A stretch of 64,000 bases of DNA from Bin75 sp965200435 (GCA_965200435.1 OZ241337.1:2170001-2234000), one strand, 5' to 3'; positions 35,128 to 44,402 are shown, counted from the stretch's first letter. Numbers and translations: made by a program. Notes: a model not told the origin generated them from the sequence alone.

Positions 35128-37119
35128 ATGTTTCATCGGTTCGTTTTTATCTATTTTCTTCTCCATGTGCTGTTAATTCCCGCGCTGTCTTTTGGTGAAT
35201 CAGATGAGACGGTTTCGGCCGTCCAGACTTTGGAACCAGTAGTCGTGAGCGCCACGAAAACACCAGTTCCTCTTCGGCAGGTGACGAGTGCGGTTGAGGT
35301 CCTGACCGAAGAAGACCTCCGGCAGCGTCAGGTCAAGACGGTGCTGGAGGCCCTTCGTCTGACACAAGGCACGGCGGTGTTTCAAAACGGCGGACCCGGC
35401 GGCAGTGCATCCGTGCGGATTCGGGGCGGAAATTCCAATCAGACCCTGGTGTTTATCGATGGAGCGATCGTGAATGACGCGACCTCCGGGCAGTTCAATT
35501 TTGCACATTTGACCACTGACAATATTGAAAAAATCGAAATCGTTCGTGGGGCCCAGAGCACGCTGTGGGGGGCTGATGCCTTGGGCGGCGTGATCAACAT
35601 CACGACGAAACGGGGGCAGGGCTCTCCGAAGGCAGGGGCGTTTTTCGAATACGGATCGTTTAACACCTTGCGGGAAGGCGGACACCTGTCCTGCAGCCAA
35701 GGTCCGTTTGATTTTTCCCTCGCGCTCTCCCGGTGGGATACCACGGGTATCTCGATGGCCAATTATCAAAAAAGAGCGACCGAACGTGATGCCTACCGGA
35801 ATTGGCAGGCCTCTGCCCGAGTCGGCGTGGCCCTGCGTTCCGATGGCCGTCTCGATTTTAATTTCCGGTGGTGGAATAGTTCGGTCAACGTGGATAGCGT
35901 TTCCAGTTTTTCCGGTCCTTCGGACGTGATCGATTACAAGAATGACAACGAGCGCTTCATCTTCAGCGGAACGTATCGACAGGCCCTGACCGATTGGTGG
36001 ACGCACACGTTGACGCTTTCCCGCTCCGATAATGCGCTTTTGAATGATCCGGGCACTCTCCAGCGCAATTTGATCACCGGAAGAGAGCGCGCGCTGAGTA
36101 GCGATCCCAATGAACTACGCATGTTGGCAAACCGGATCGAAAGCCAACATGACTTCCGTCTCAATCAATACGTCACGGCGACGGCAGGCTATCAATTTCG
36201 TGAACAGACGGGAGAGAACGAGGGCGGGTCCAGTCCGTTCCCGGAGAAGACCATCTCGTCCCATGCGGGGTTCGGCCAAATCCAGCTCAACTTGTTTGAT
36301 CGGTTTTTGGCCGCCGCCGGGGTCCGGCATGACAGTTTCAATACCTTTGGCGATGCCACGACGTATCGAGTGACAGGTGGATATTTGGTCAAGGAAACCA
36401 ACACGAAGATACGCAGCAGCTATGCCACGGGATTCCGGGCGCCAACGGTGAATGACTTATTCTGGCCAAATTTCGGCAACCCCGATTTGCAGCCGGAAGA
36501 CAGTCAAAGTTTCGACGCAGGTGTGGATCAGACGCTTTTTGCCGACAGGGTAAAAATCAGTGCCGGCTATTTCTGGAATCGGTATCGTGATCTCATTCAG
36601 ACCATTCAGAATGAAGCGATATGTGGGCTGGGCCAATATGGCGTCAATTATTGTCCCGCCAACGTGGCTTCGGCCAAATCGCAGGGTTGGGAGGCCATGG
36701 TGAATATTGTTTTGGCTCAGGAACAACCCTGGATAAACCGGTTGGAACTGAAGGGCCAATACACTGCAACCCTGACCCGTGATCTGATGACCAATACCCG
36801 ATTGCGTCGCTGGCCGGTCGATCAAGCCGGTCTGAGCTTGTATTATCAACCCGTGGATTCTTTCAATATGATTCTCGACTTTCGTTACGTGGGGTCACAA
36901 TTCAATAGGACGGGCAACACCCAGCGCGTCAATTTGTTCAATGTGGTCAATCTGGCGGCGAACTATGAAATTTCCGATCAATTCCAAGCTTACATCCGCG
37001 TGGATAATCTGCTTGACGAAGAGTACGAAGAAATTTTGTATTATGGAACTCCCAGCCGTTCGGTATTCGGCGGAATTCGCGCGAATTTCGATCTGCCCTT
37101 TGGGGCAGGCGTGAATTAG
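35128..37119 (+). CDS. btuB: TonB-dependent outer-membrane receptor for cobalamin (BtuB-like)
   Basis: A receptor of 663 residues. Signal peptide (FIYFLLHVLLIPALSFG), then a TonB-box-like LEPVVVSATKTP. The plug domain follows (about 45-150, with VRIRGGNSNQTLVFIDGA and VRGAQSTLWGADALGGVINI), then a 22-strand-type barrel. The C-terminal part has YIRVDNLLDEEYEE, typical of the last strands. A riboswitch upstream and the btuFCD genes before it make cobalamin the likely ligand. GGGAGG precedes the ATG. Confidence 0.93.
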   Translation: MFHRFVFIYFLLHVLLIPALSFGESDETVSAVQTLEPVVVSATKTPVPLRQVTSAVEVLTEEDLRQRQVKTVLEALRLTQGTAVFQNGGPGGSASVRIRGGNSNQTLVFIDGAIVNDATSGQFNFAHLTTDNIEKIEIVRGAQSTLWGADALGGVINITTKRGQGSPKAGAFFEYGSFNTLREGGHLSCSQGPFDFSLALSRWDTTGISMANYQKRATERDAYRNWQASARVGVALRSDGRLDFNFRWWNSSVNVDSVSSFSGPSDVIDYKNDNERFIFSGTYRQALTDWWTHTLTLSRSDNALLNDPGTLQRNLITGRERALSSDPNELRMLANRIESQHDFRLNQYVTATAGYQFREQTGENEGGSSPFPEKTISSHAGFGQIQLNLFDRFLAAAGVRHDSFNTFGDATTYRVTGGYLVKETNTKIRSSYATGFRAPTVNDLFWPNFGNPDLQPEDSQSFDAGVDQTLFADRVKISAGYFWNRYRDLIQTIQNEAICGLGQYGVNYCPANVASAKSQGWEAMVNIVLAQEQPWINRLELKGQYTATLTRDLMTNTRLRRWPVDQAGLSLYYQPVDSFNMILDFRYVGSQFNRTGNTQRVNLFNVVNLAANYEISDQFQAYIRVDNLLDEEYEEILYYGTPSRSVFGGIRANFDLPFGAGVN

Positions 37120-37638
37120 GATGTTATTGGTATGAAAGCAGCCAAATCCACTTCGGAGTTGTCACTTTGTTTGTCCTTGTATGTGTTCAGTCATTCGTGA
37201 ACAGAATGGTCAGCTCAAGCGGGAGCTGCCGGATGTGTTTCCGCCTCCGAGTTTCCTCTCCCTTGATGGGAGAGGATGAAGGTGAGGGTGATGAAGAATC
37301 CAGTCTTTGTCGGTCGGGTTAGCCGAAGGCGTCACCCGACAGCCTTGCGGTTCGACGTCCGTGGCGGATGACACGGAACATGTCGGATTACGTTCCGCTA
37401 ATCCGACCTACGTTGCTCTGACCCGGAGGCTGTACCGGAGGCCCTTCTGATGGCCGTACAGGAGAGTTCCCCTTCTCCTGCCTCACCCTCACCCCAGCCC
37501 TCTCCCGTCAAGGGAGAGGGAGAGAAGAGAAAGGAGAGGAAGCAAAACGAGGGGAAGCAAAACGAGGAAACTGTCAACGAATGAATGCCCATTGACCATT
37601 CTCATCAGCAGGCCATAGCGAGGACACGGGGAACCATC
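37120..37638. repeat. intergenic region with inverted GAGAGGG repeats
   Basis: About 520 bp without a gene. Two related blocks, CTCCCTTGATGGGAGAGG (37258-37275) and CCTCTCCCGTCAAGGGAGAGG (37499-37519), each form a hairpin and are flanked by GGTGAGGGTGA or its complement, giving an inverted pair about 240 bp apart. CGGATTACG...CGCTAATCCG (37384-37405) is another dyad. These look like REP-type elements. Confidence 0.5.
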
Positions 37639-38238
37639 ATGAGCGAAGCGACTGACCATAAAGAAAAGATGCAGCGGGTGAAAGCCTTGGTTGATCGCCG
37701 TATCGAGGCGGCTCAGGAAGAGCGCGGTATTCTGATCGTGTTCACCGGCGCGGGGAAAGGGAAAACCACCGCGGCGTTGGGTATGGTCATGCGTTGTATC
37801 GGACATGGCATGAAGGTGGCCATTGTGCAGTTCATCAAGGGGGCGATTGATACGGCCGAACAACGGGCGTTACGCAACTTTGGAGATCTGGTGACGTTTT
37901 TGCGTCTGGGGGAAGGGTACACGTGGGAGACCCAGGATCGTGAACGCGATACGAACGTTTCCCGGGATGCCTGGAAAAAGGCCGAAGAGTTTCTGCGAAA
38001 TCCCGACTATGCGATGGTTGTCCTTGATGAATTGAATATTGCCCTGCAATATGATTACGTTGACGTAGCGGAGGTCTTGGCCGCCATTCGGAACAGGCCG
38101 GTGATGCAGCACGTCGTCCTCACCGGACGGGGAGCGAAGCCGGAATTGCTGGAGGCTGCGGATCTTGTCTCTGAAATGAAAATGGTGAAACATCCCTTTC
38201 GAAAAGGTATCAAAGCTCAAAAAGGGATCGAATTTTAA
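37639..38238 (+). CDS. cobO: cob(I)yrinic acid a,c-diamide adenosyltransferase (CobO/BtuR type)
   Basis: It transfers the adenosyl group from ATP to cob(I)alamin or precursors. The P-loop FTGAGKGKTTAALG (35-48) and VAIVQFIKG, then VVLDELNIAL and VVLTGRGAKPELLEAADLVSEM, are diagnostic of the CobA/CobO family. It has 199 residues from the ATG at 37639, which has CGGGGA upstream. It is first in a same-strand cobalamin operon reaching 44.1 kb. A second, unrelated adenosyltransferase follows immediately. Confidence 0.95.
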   Translation: MSEATDHKEKMQRVKALVDRRIEAAQEERGILIVFTGAGKGKTTAALGMVMRCIGHGMKVAIVQFIKGAIDTAEQRALRNFGDLVTFLRLGEGYTWETQDRERDTNVSRDAWKKAEEFLRNPDYAMVVLDELNIALQYDYVDVAEVLAAIRNRPVMQHVVLTGRGAKPELLEAADLVSEMKMVKHPFRKGIKAQKGIEF

Positions 38239-38282
38239 CGTGTCCGGGCCTGGCGAACGTTTGGAAGAAAAATCGGTGTTTC

Positions 38283-38864
38283 ATGCGGATCAGTAAAGTG
38301 TATACCAAGTCGGGCGATGCCGGGAAAACCCGTCTGGCTGGCGGGCAGGAAGTGTGGAAGGACTCCTTGCGCGTGGATGCCTATGGCGCGGTCGACGAGT
38401 TGAATTCCGTTATCGGCATTGCCAGGGCGTTGAATGCCGAGCGCTCCGGGTCAGTGCCAACCAGTGAGAAACTCGAAGAGACTTTGCGGTGGATTCAAAA
38501 CAAGTTGTTCGACCTTGGGGGAATCCTCGCTACGGCTCCGGGAGAAACCTTCAAGAACATGCCCGTGGTGACGGCCGATCACGTGGTCCGGTTGGAACGC
38601 CTGATTGATGCCTGCCAGGAAGACTTGGAACCTTTGAAGGAGTTTATCCTGCCGGGAGGCGGAAAGGTGTCCGGGTTTTTGCACCAGGCCCGAACCGTGT
38701 GCCGAAGGTCCGAACGTCTCTGTGTGGGCTTGTCCCGTGAAGAAGGGGTTCCCGCCGATCTTGTCCGGTTCTTGAACCGGTTGAGTGACACCCTGTTCGT
38801 GCTGGCTCGCTGGACCGCGAACACACAAGGGGAGCCCGAGTATTTGTGGGAACGGGAGACCTGA
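38283..38864 (+). CDS. PduO-type cob(I)alamin adenosyltransferase
   Basis: An ATP:corrinoid adenosyltransferase of the PduO/MMAB family, structurally unrelated to CobO. The N-terminal YTKSGDAGKTRLAGG nucleotide-binding motif is intact, as are DAYGAVDELNSVIG and the C-terminal RFLNRLSDTLFVLARW. It has 193 residues, normal length. It is 44 bp after cobO. Having both types side by side suggests one may serve de novo assembly and the other salvage; this is inference. Confidence 0.94.
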   Translation: MRISKVYTKSGDAGKTRLAGGQEVWKDSLRVDAYGAVDELNSVIGIARALNAERSGSVPTSEKLEETLRWIQNKLFDLGGILATAPGETFKNMPVVTADHVVRLERLIDACQEDLEPLKEFILPGGGKVSGFLHQARTVCRRSERLCVGLSREEGVPADLVRFLNRLSDTLFVLARWTANTQGEPEYLWERET

Positions 38865-38924
38865 GATGCGTGATGCACGTTCCACGTCTGGCTCCCGTTT
38901 GTCCATTGTCCTGCGTCGTTTCCC

Positions 38925-39458
38925 ATGAGTGGCGGTGACGGTTCTTCTCATCTGTGTGTCGTCCTTGGAGGGGCACGTTCCGGGAAGAGCCGGCTGGCAT
39001 TGACCTTGGCGGGAGGCGACTTGCCCCGGGCCTTTGTTGCCACCGGAGAACCCGGTGACGAGGAAATGGCCGCGCGTATTCGAAAGCATCGACAGGACCG
39101 TGACCCATCCTGGGCAACCCACGAAATTCCAATTGACGTGAGCGATTGGCTCAAGAGCAAAGGGGTTCTGTACAAGACGGTGGTGATCGATTGTCTGACC
39201 TTGTGGTTGTCTAATCTTCTCGAGAGCGGGATTCAGGCGTCTCAAATCCCGGTCTATACCGATGAACTGATGCAATCCGCTCGAATGGTTCCCGGCACGG
39301 TGGTGTTGGTGAGTAATGAAGTGGGCCTGGGAATCGTTCCGGGCGACGCCGTGACACGACAATTTCGAGATCTCGCGGGAATCATGAATCAACGCGTTGC
39401 CGCGGCCGCCGATGCCGTGTGTTTGTCCGTGAGCGGTCTCCCCGTGCGATTAAAGTAG
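38925..39458 (+). CDS. cobU: adenosylcobinamide kinase / GTP phosphotransferase
   Basis: CobU/CobP phosphorylates adenosylcobinamide and transfers GMP to it for nucleotide-loop assembly. The P-loop GGARSGKS (15-22), then AFVATGEPGDEEMAARIRKH with the GMP-accepting His, VVIDCLTLWLSNLL, and SNEVGLGIVPGDAVTRQFRD are all present. It has 177 residues, normal length. It is between the adenosyltransferases and cobT. Confidence 0.95.
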   Translation: MSGGDGSSHLCVVLGGARSGKSRLALTLAGGDLPRAFVATGEPGDEEMAARIRKHRQDRDPSWATHEIPIDVSDWLKSKGVLYKTVVIDCLTLWLSNLLESGIQASQIPVYTDELMQSARMVPGTVVLVSNEVGLGIVPGDAVTRQFRDLAGIMNQRVAAAADAVCLSVSGLPVRLK

Positions 39459-39484
39459 CGGTCTCTTCGGATGTTGGGTGCAAC

Positions 39485-40555
39485 ATGAACAAAGACAGTA
39501 TGGATCCGGTCCTTCCGGCCTTGAGGCTTCCCGGTGAGGACGTTCGACTTCAGGCGCAAGCCCGGCTCGATTCGCTGACGAAACCCGTGGGAAGCCTGGG
39601 ACGGCTCGAGGAAATCGCCGCACACTACCTGGCGATGACCGGCAGTGCCTCGGCGCCACGCCTCGATCCCGTTGTGTTTACGCTGGCGGCTGACCACGGC
39701 GTGACGGCTGAGGGTGTCAGCGCGTACCCGCAATCCGTGACGGCACAAATGGTGAAGAATTTCGTTCAGGGTGGGGCCGCAGTCAACGTCTTGGCTCGCC
39801 ATGCGGGGACATCCGTGTGCGTGGTCGACATGGGAGTGGCTGAAGATCTCGGAGCGCCTGCCGGCCTACTGGATCATAAGATTGCCCATGGGACCAAAAA
39901 TTTTCTTCGTGAACCCGCGATGTCGCGTGAACAGGCCCGGCAGTCGATACAGATCGGGATGGATCTGGCCAAGGCTGCTTGTGCGGATGGGAACAATCTT
40001 ATTGCCGTGGGCGAAATGGGCATCGGTAATACGACCTCTAGCGCCGCCATCGTTTCGGTTTTGACCGGCCAAAGCGTGGAAAACGTCACGGGTCGGGGAA
40101 CCGGTGTCGATGATCGAACCCTGAGACGGAAAATTTCCGTTCTTGAACAGGCTCTCGAGTTTCATCATCTGCCTTCCTCCGGCGCCATTGAAGTCCTGAC
40201 GAAAGTTGGAGGATTCGAAATCGGCGGGATGGCCGGTCTGATGCTCGGGGCTGCGGCCTGTCGGATGCCGGTGGTGCTGGATGGCTTTATCACCGGAGCG
40301 AGTGCGCTGCTTGCCGTGGCGCTGGAGCCTCAGTGCCGGGAGTATCTCATCGCGTCACACCTGTCACGGGAACCCGGACACCGGATTGTGCTCGATCACC
40401 TGCGACTTGATCCGTTGTTGGATTTGAGGATGCGGCTTGGGGAGGGGACCGGCGCCTGTTTGGCCGTGACCCTCATTCACGCTGCCTTGAAAATCTATGC
40501 TGAAATGGCCACGTTTGAGGAAGCACGGGTTTCCGGTGTGCTGCCGCAATCATAA
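39485..40555 (+). CDS. cobT: nicotinate-nucleotide-dimethylbenzimidazole phosphoribosyltransferase
   Basis: CobT makes alpha-ribazole phosphate from the lower-ligand base. Recognisable are LTKPVGSLGRLEEIA near the start, FTLAADHGVTAEGVSAYPQ, GEMGIGNTTSSAAI, VLDGFITGASAL, and the C-terminal RLGEGTGACLAV holding the catalytic Glu. The ATG at 39485 gives 356 residues, standard for the family; the frame is open 66 bp further up inside cobU. No bluB or bza gene for DMB synthesis is in the window. Confidence 0.95.
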   Translation: MNKDSMDPVLPALRLPGEDVRLQAQARLDSLTKPVGSLGRLEEIAAHYLAMTGSASAPRLDPVVFTLAADHGVTAEGVSAYPQSVTAQMVKNFVQGGAAVNVLARHAGTSVCVVDMGVAEDLGAPAGLLDHKIAHGTKNFLREPAMSREQARQSIQIGMDLAKAACADGNNLIAVGEMGIGNTTSSAAIVSVLTGQSVENVTGRGTGVDDRTLRRKISVLEQALEFHHLPSSGAIEVLTKVGGFEIGGMAGLMLGAAACRMPVVLDGFITGASALLAVALEPQCREYLIASHLSREPGHRIVLDHLRLDPLLDLRMRLGEGTGACLAVTLIHAALKIYAEMATFEEARVSGVLPQS

Positions 40556-40573
40556 CCCGGAGCCTGTACGCGC

Positions 40574-41338
40574 ATGATCAGGTCTTTTCTCCTGGCCTGG
40601 CATTTTCTCACGATCATTCCGCTTGGCACGTCGTCGCACGTTCAGCCCGCCCAGCGAGAACTGGCGTCCTCTATGCAATGGTACCCTGCGGTGGGCCTGA
40701 TTATCGGTGGGGGGCTGATTGCCGGCGATGCCCTATTGAGCATGGTTCTGAGGCCGGATGTCACGGCGCTGCTGGTTCTGTGCGTCCTGGTCGTCCTGAC
40801 CGGAGGGTTACATCAGGATGGATTGGCCGATACCATTGACGGTCTGGGCAAAAGGGGCAGTCCGGCAGAACGGTTGGCCGTCATGAAGGACGGGAGCATC
40901 GGTGCCCTGGGTGCGACCGGCTTAATGCTGGCGTTGGCGTTGCGATTCGCAGGCATTCTGCACCTCCCTGCTCCTGATCGCGTGCTTGTGTTGCTGTGCA
41001 TGCCGGTGATCGGGAGGTGGGCCATGGTGGTCAGTACGTTCGGCAGTTCGCATGCCCGGGCCGGCGGTGGTCTCGCCTCCGTTTTTTTGAACGAAATCCG
41101 GTTGAAGGAGGTGTTGTGGGCCACCTTCTGGGCCGGAGTTTTTCTCTGTGCACCCCTCGGGTGGCAAGCAGGCGGGTTGCTTCTGGGGCTCGGCGTCGTT
41201 GTGGCACGCGGGATGGTGTTTCTCTCCTCTCGTGTTTTCGGCGGGGTTACAGGAGACGTGCTGGGTGCGATCAATGAAATCACGGAAATCCTCTTTCTGT
41301 TTGCCGTCCCGCCGCTTCTGCTGCTGGCGGTTTTCTGA
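40574..41338 (+). CDS. cobS: adenosylcobinamide-GDP ribazoletransferase (cobalamin synthase)
   Basis: An integral membrane enzyme that joins adenosylcobinamide-GDP and alpha-ribazole. The motifs FLTIIPLG, GGLHQDGLADTIDGLG with acidic metal-binding residues, KDGSIGALGATGLML, and GVTGDVLGAINEITEI are characteristic. Its 254 residues form about six membrane helices. It is in line with cobT and the small CWC gene. Confidence 0.95.
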   Translation: MIRSFLLAWHFLTIIPLGTSSHVQPAQRELASSMQWYPAVGLIIGGGLIAGDALLSMVLRPDVTALLVLCVLVVLTGGLHQDGLADTIDGLGKRGSPAERLAVMKDGSIGALGATGLMLALALRFAGILHLPAPDRVLVLLCMPVIGRWAMVVSTFGSSHARAGGGLASVFLNEIRLKEVLWATFWAGVFLCAPLGWQAGGLLLGLGVVVARGMVFLSSRVFGGVTGDVLGAINEITEILFLFAVPPLLLLAVF

Positions 41339-41341
41339 TTC

Positions 41342-41539
41342 GTGAAGCGCCATCTCAAGAAAACGTGCGGACGATGCGGCTGTGCGTTCACGTGTGGGCT
41401 GTACGGGTGCTGGTGCGGTGAGGTGACGGTTTCCGACGCCCAATACGCGGGTATTGTTGAACGGTTCACGGATTGTTTGTGTCCGTCATGCTTGAAAGCG
41501 CTCGTTCATGAAACCTCTGACCTTCAGCCGGCTGATTGA
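41342..41539 (+). CDS. small cysteine-rich CWC family protein
   Basis: A protein of 65 residues with nine cysteines: KKTCGRCGCAFTCGLYGCWCGE near the N-terminus, containing the Cys-Trp-Cys that names the family, and CLCPSCL near the C-terminus. The spacing suggests one or two zinc or metal sites. The function is unknown. The GTG starts 3 bp after cobS and the stop overlaps a possible start of cbiB, so it is embedded in the cobalamin operon. Confidence 0.78.
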   Translation: MKRHLKKTCGRCGCAFTCGLYGCWCGEVTVSDAQYAGIVERFTDCLCPSCLKALVHETSDLQPAD

Positions 41540-41553
41540 CCGGTCTTGAATCC

Positions 41554-42510
41554 ATGATCGCCGTCAATCTCTTGGCCGTTTGTGCTCTCGATGGGTTGCT
41601 GGGAGATCCCCGGTGGATGCCGCATCCGGTCAGGTTGATGGGGGCGCTCATCCGCCGGTGCGAGTTGATGATCAGAACATGGTTCATTTCCGCTACGAGC
41701 CGGCGCATGGCTGGACTCCTCCTGGCCGTGTTCGTCCCGGGGCTCAGCTTTCTGGCGGCATGGGGTTCGTTGAGACTCGCCTTTCTGGTTCATCCGTGGC
41801 TTGGCAATCTTCTGTGGATTGTGCTGGGATACACCACGCTGGCGGCGAAGGATCTGGCGGATCATGCGTGGGCGGTTTATCGCCATCTTCACGCCGGATC
41901 TTTGCAGGAGGCCCGTCAGTCCGTGTCGCTCATGGTCGGACGGGACACCGGTCGCTTGACGGAAACCGGGATCTCCGGCGCCGTCATCGAGAGCGTGGCC
42001 GAGAATACGTCAGACGGCGTCATTGCGCCGTTGTTCTATCTTGTCATCGGCGGTCCGCCGTTGGCGTTAGCCTATAAAGCCGTCAATACCCTGGATTCGA
42101 TGATCGGGTATCCTGACGCATCGTATCGCGACATTGGATGGGCCTCAGCCAAACTGGATGATTTCGTCAATGTCATTCCGGCTCGATTGAGCGCGGGCTT
42201 GCTGATCCTGTCGTCGCACGTCCGCCATGCCACCGTTGCGGATGCGTGGCGCATCTATCGGCGGGATTGCGCCAAACATGCCAGTCCCAACAGCGGACAT
42301 CCCGAGGCGGCCATGGCCGGTGCGTTGGGGATTCTGTTGGGCGGACCGAGTGTCTATAAGGGAATTCGAGTCGAACGTCCACGATTGGGTGATCCGGCAA
42401 ATGTCCCGCATCCCCGGCACGTGCCCATGGCCATTGAGTTGCTGTGGACCTCATTCGGACTGGCCTGTGTGCTCGGGGCAACCCTTACGGCGTTGTGGAA
42501 CGGTACTTGA
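41554..42510 (+). CDS. cbiB: adenosylcobinamide-phosphate synthase (CbiB/CobD)
   Basis: CbiB attaches the aminopropanol (phosphate) arm to cobyric acid. It is a membrane protein with the family motifs LDGLLGDPRWMPHPVRLMG at the N-terminus, VGRDT, VIESVAENTSDGVIAPLFY, YKAVNTLDSMIGY, and SPNSGHPEAAMAGALGI. The ATG at 41554 gives the typical start; a TTG at 41536 is open and overlaps the CWC stop. The stop lies inside the next gene's first codons. Confidence 0.94.
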   Translation: MIAVNLLAVCALDGLLGDPRWMPHPVRLMGALIRRCELMIRTWFISATSRRMAGLLLAVFVPGLSFLAAWGSLRLAFLVHPWLGNLLWIVLGYTTLAAKDLADHAWAVYRHLHAGSLQEARQSVSLMVGRDTGRLTETGISGAVIESVAENTSDGVIAPLFYLVIGGPPLALAYKAVNTLDSMIGYPDASYRDIGWASAKLDDFVNVIPARLSAGLLILSSHVRHATVADAWRIYRRDCAKHASPNSGHPEAAMAGALGILLGGPSVYKGIRVERPRLGDPANVPHPRHVPMAIELLWTSFGLACVLGATLTALWNGT

Positions 42511-43613
42511 GCCACGGTGGGAACGTGTATCACGCCGCCCGGGCAACGTCCCGGGACGTGTTGGATTTTTGCGATTTCAGCGCCAGCATCAACCCGCTCG
42601 GCGTACCTCTGACCGCGCAACGTGCTCTGCAAACTGCCGTCGGCAAGATTCAACATTATCCTGATCCCGAAGGTGTGGCCTTAGTTCAAGCCATTGCCGG
42701 ACGCCATCGCATTGCCCCTGGCAACGTGTTACTGGGAAATGGAACGGTCGAACTGATTTATGCGATTCCCGCCGCCTTGAACGTCGGACACGGATTGATT
42801 ATCGGACCGACCTTTTCCGAATATGAACGGGCGTTGAGGTTGGCCAATGCCCACGTGACGTGTGTCATGGCTCGTTCGGAAGATGCGTTTCGTCCGCCCG
42901 TTCGTGAAGTACTGGAAAAAGTGGAACAACCGCCTTCCCTGGGTTCCGGCAAGCGACGACGGCCGAGCGATGCCGTGTTTCTTTGCAATCCGAACAGCCC
43001 GACCGGGCAGGGTGTTTCACGGAACGGCGTCTATCGTCTTTTGGCAGCCGTCAAACGGCAACAAGGATGCCTGATCGTCGATGAGACGTTCGTGGAGTTC
43101 TGCGAGGAGAAGACCGTCATTCGCCGGGCCGTGTCGGATGACTCGTTGCTGGTGCTGAGAAGTTTTACCAAGTTCTACGGGATTCCGGGCCTTCGGATCG
43201 GCTATGTCGTCGGGACAGAAAAACGGCTTCGGTCCATCAGGAACCGTTTGCCGCCCTGGTCCGTGAATACCTTGGCCCAGGAGGCGGCTTTAGCGTGTTT
43301 GCAGGATCAGCGTTATCAACGGAGGACGTTGCTGTTTTTTCAAAAGGAACGTCCGATCTTCAGGCGCGGGCTTGAGCGGATTTCGGGGTTTCGGGTATAT
43401 CCTTCATTAGCAAATTTTTTTCTGGTCGAGTTGCCCCGGTCGCTGACGAGCCATCAGGTCCAGGCCACGTTACTGGAACGCGGATTCCTGGTCAGGGACT
43501 GTTCAACGTATCCGGGGCTCCACGAACGCATGCTTCGGTTCGCCGTGAGAACGTCAAACGACAATGCCCGATTGGTGAGGCAATTACGGCATCTGATGAA
43601 GGCGCAACCATGA
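42495..43613 (+). CDS. cobD: PLP-dependent L-threonine-O-3-phosphate decarboxylase / CobC-like aminotransferase
   Basis: A class I/II aminotransferase-fold protein providing (R)-1-aminopropan-2-ol phosphate for CbiB. The start HGGNVYHAAR and FSASINPLG are typical of CobD/CobC. The PLP site includes LLGNGTVELIY, LCNPNSPTGQ, VDETFVEF, and the Lys in RSFTKFYGIPGLRIGY. The GTG at 42495, within the end of cbiB, gives 372 residues. Decarboxylase function is inferred from the neighbourhood. Confidence 0.9.
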   Translation: MERYLSHGGNVYHAARATSRDVLDFCDFSASINPLGVPLTAQRALQTAVGKIQHYPDPEGVALVQAIAGRHRIAPGNVLLGNGTVELIYAIPAALNVGHGLIIGPTFSEYERALRLANAHVTCVMARSEDAFRPPVREVLEKVEQPPSLGSGKRRRPSDAVFLCNPNSPTGQGVSRNGVYRLLAAVKRQQGCLIVDETFVEFCEEKTVIRRAVSDDSLLVLRSFTKFYGIPGLRIGYVVGTEKRLRSIRNRLPPWSVNTLAQEAALACLQDQRYQRRTLLFFQKERPIFRRGLERISGFRVYPSLANFFLVELPRSLTSHQVQATLLERGFLVRDCSTYPGLHERMLRFAVRTSNDNARLVRQLRHLMKAQP

Positions 43614-44101
43614 ACATCCGGAACCTGATCGGGTTTGGCGTGCTGGGCGTGCTGATCGTCGCGGGCTTCATGTTTTCTCGTCCGCAAGGGGGAGCACCCG
43701 ATATTCCTGACGATCCCGGGGCGCGCGAGGCGCTGGAGTTGGTGCGTTCCCATCCTGCTCGCAATGCCCCCACGTTGGAGGATGCCATCAAGAACTACGT
43801 CGAACAGTTGAAAGCTCAGGGAACGCCCCTGCATCGAGGCGAATGGCAGGTGGGCAAAGAACGCCCCGGGGTGTACGCGGTCAGGATGCTGGTGCGTGAG
43901 AAGGGGTTTAATGAATGGATTGAACGCGAGTTTGCCTGGCGCGTCACGTTGCAAGATAAGACCGTCAGGGTGATTTCCCTGGCCGCCGTTCACTTTATGC
44001 CGTTTCACGAGTTGCCGCCGTTGCCGCACCAGGATCAGATATCAGGGACGTTTATGCGCTCTCCGGCGGATCGGTCTTCTGCGGAAATGCGACTTGGATG
44101 A
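43610..44101 (+). CDS. hypothetical membrane-anchored protein
   Basis: A protein of 163 residues with one N-terminal hydrophobic helix (about 6-24) followed by a soluble domain (EDAIKNYVEQL, GEWQVGKERPGVYAVRMLVR, EREFAWRVTLQDKTV). The fold is not recognised. It begins with an ATGA overlap of the aminotransferase stop, so it is translated with the operon, but no link to cobalamin is evident. The 3' end overlaps the convergent Rieske gene by 50 bp. Confidence 0.6.
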   Translation: MNIRNLIGFGVLGVLIVAGFMFSRPQGGAPDIPDDPGAREALELVRSHPARNAPTLEDAIKNYVEQLKAQGTPLHRGEWQVGKERPGVYAVRMLVREKGFNEWIEREFAWRVTLQDKTVRVISLAAVHFMPFHELPPLPHQDQISGTFMRSPADRSSAEMRLG

Positions 44102-44402
44102 TGCCGTTTTCCACGCGGGTCCGGTAACAGAGCACGGCCCATTCCGGGGTGGGATTTTCTAGACAGTGTCCCGTGCGCACGTTGAATTCCCAGCCGTGCC
44201 ACGGACATTCGAGGACCTCTCCGTCCAGCGTCCCTTCCCCGAGCGGACCTCCCGAGTGAGGGCACGTGTTATTCAAGGCCAGAATTTCCCCCTCCACGTT
44301 GAATAATGCCACGCCGTGATCGTCGTCGGCTTCAACCGACAGGCACGTTCCCGGTGCAAGGTCTTCCAGTTTGGCAACGTCGAAATATTTCATGGGGTCC
44401 AT
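44052..44402 (-). CDS. Rieske [2Fe-2S] ferredoxin-like protein
   Basis: A small soluble Rieske protein (116 residues). Cluster ligands are Cys47 and His49 in NTCPHSGG, and Cys66 and His69 in ECPWHGWEF. Its architecture matches the ferredoxin subunits of nitrite-reductase small-subunit (NirD-like) or dioxygenase type. No oxygenase gene is adjacent, so the partner is unknown. It is convergent with, and overlaps by 50 bp, the preceding gene. Confidence 0.88.
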   Translation of the reverse strand: MDPMKYFDVAKLEDLAPGTCLSVEADDDHGVALFNVEGEILALNNTCPHSGGPLGEGTLDGEVLECPWHGWEFNVRTGHCLENPTPEWAVLCYRTRVENGIIQVAFPQKTDPPESA

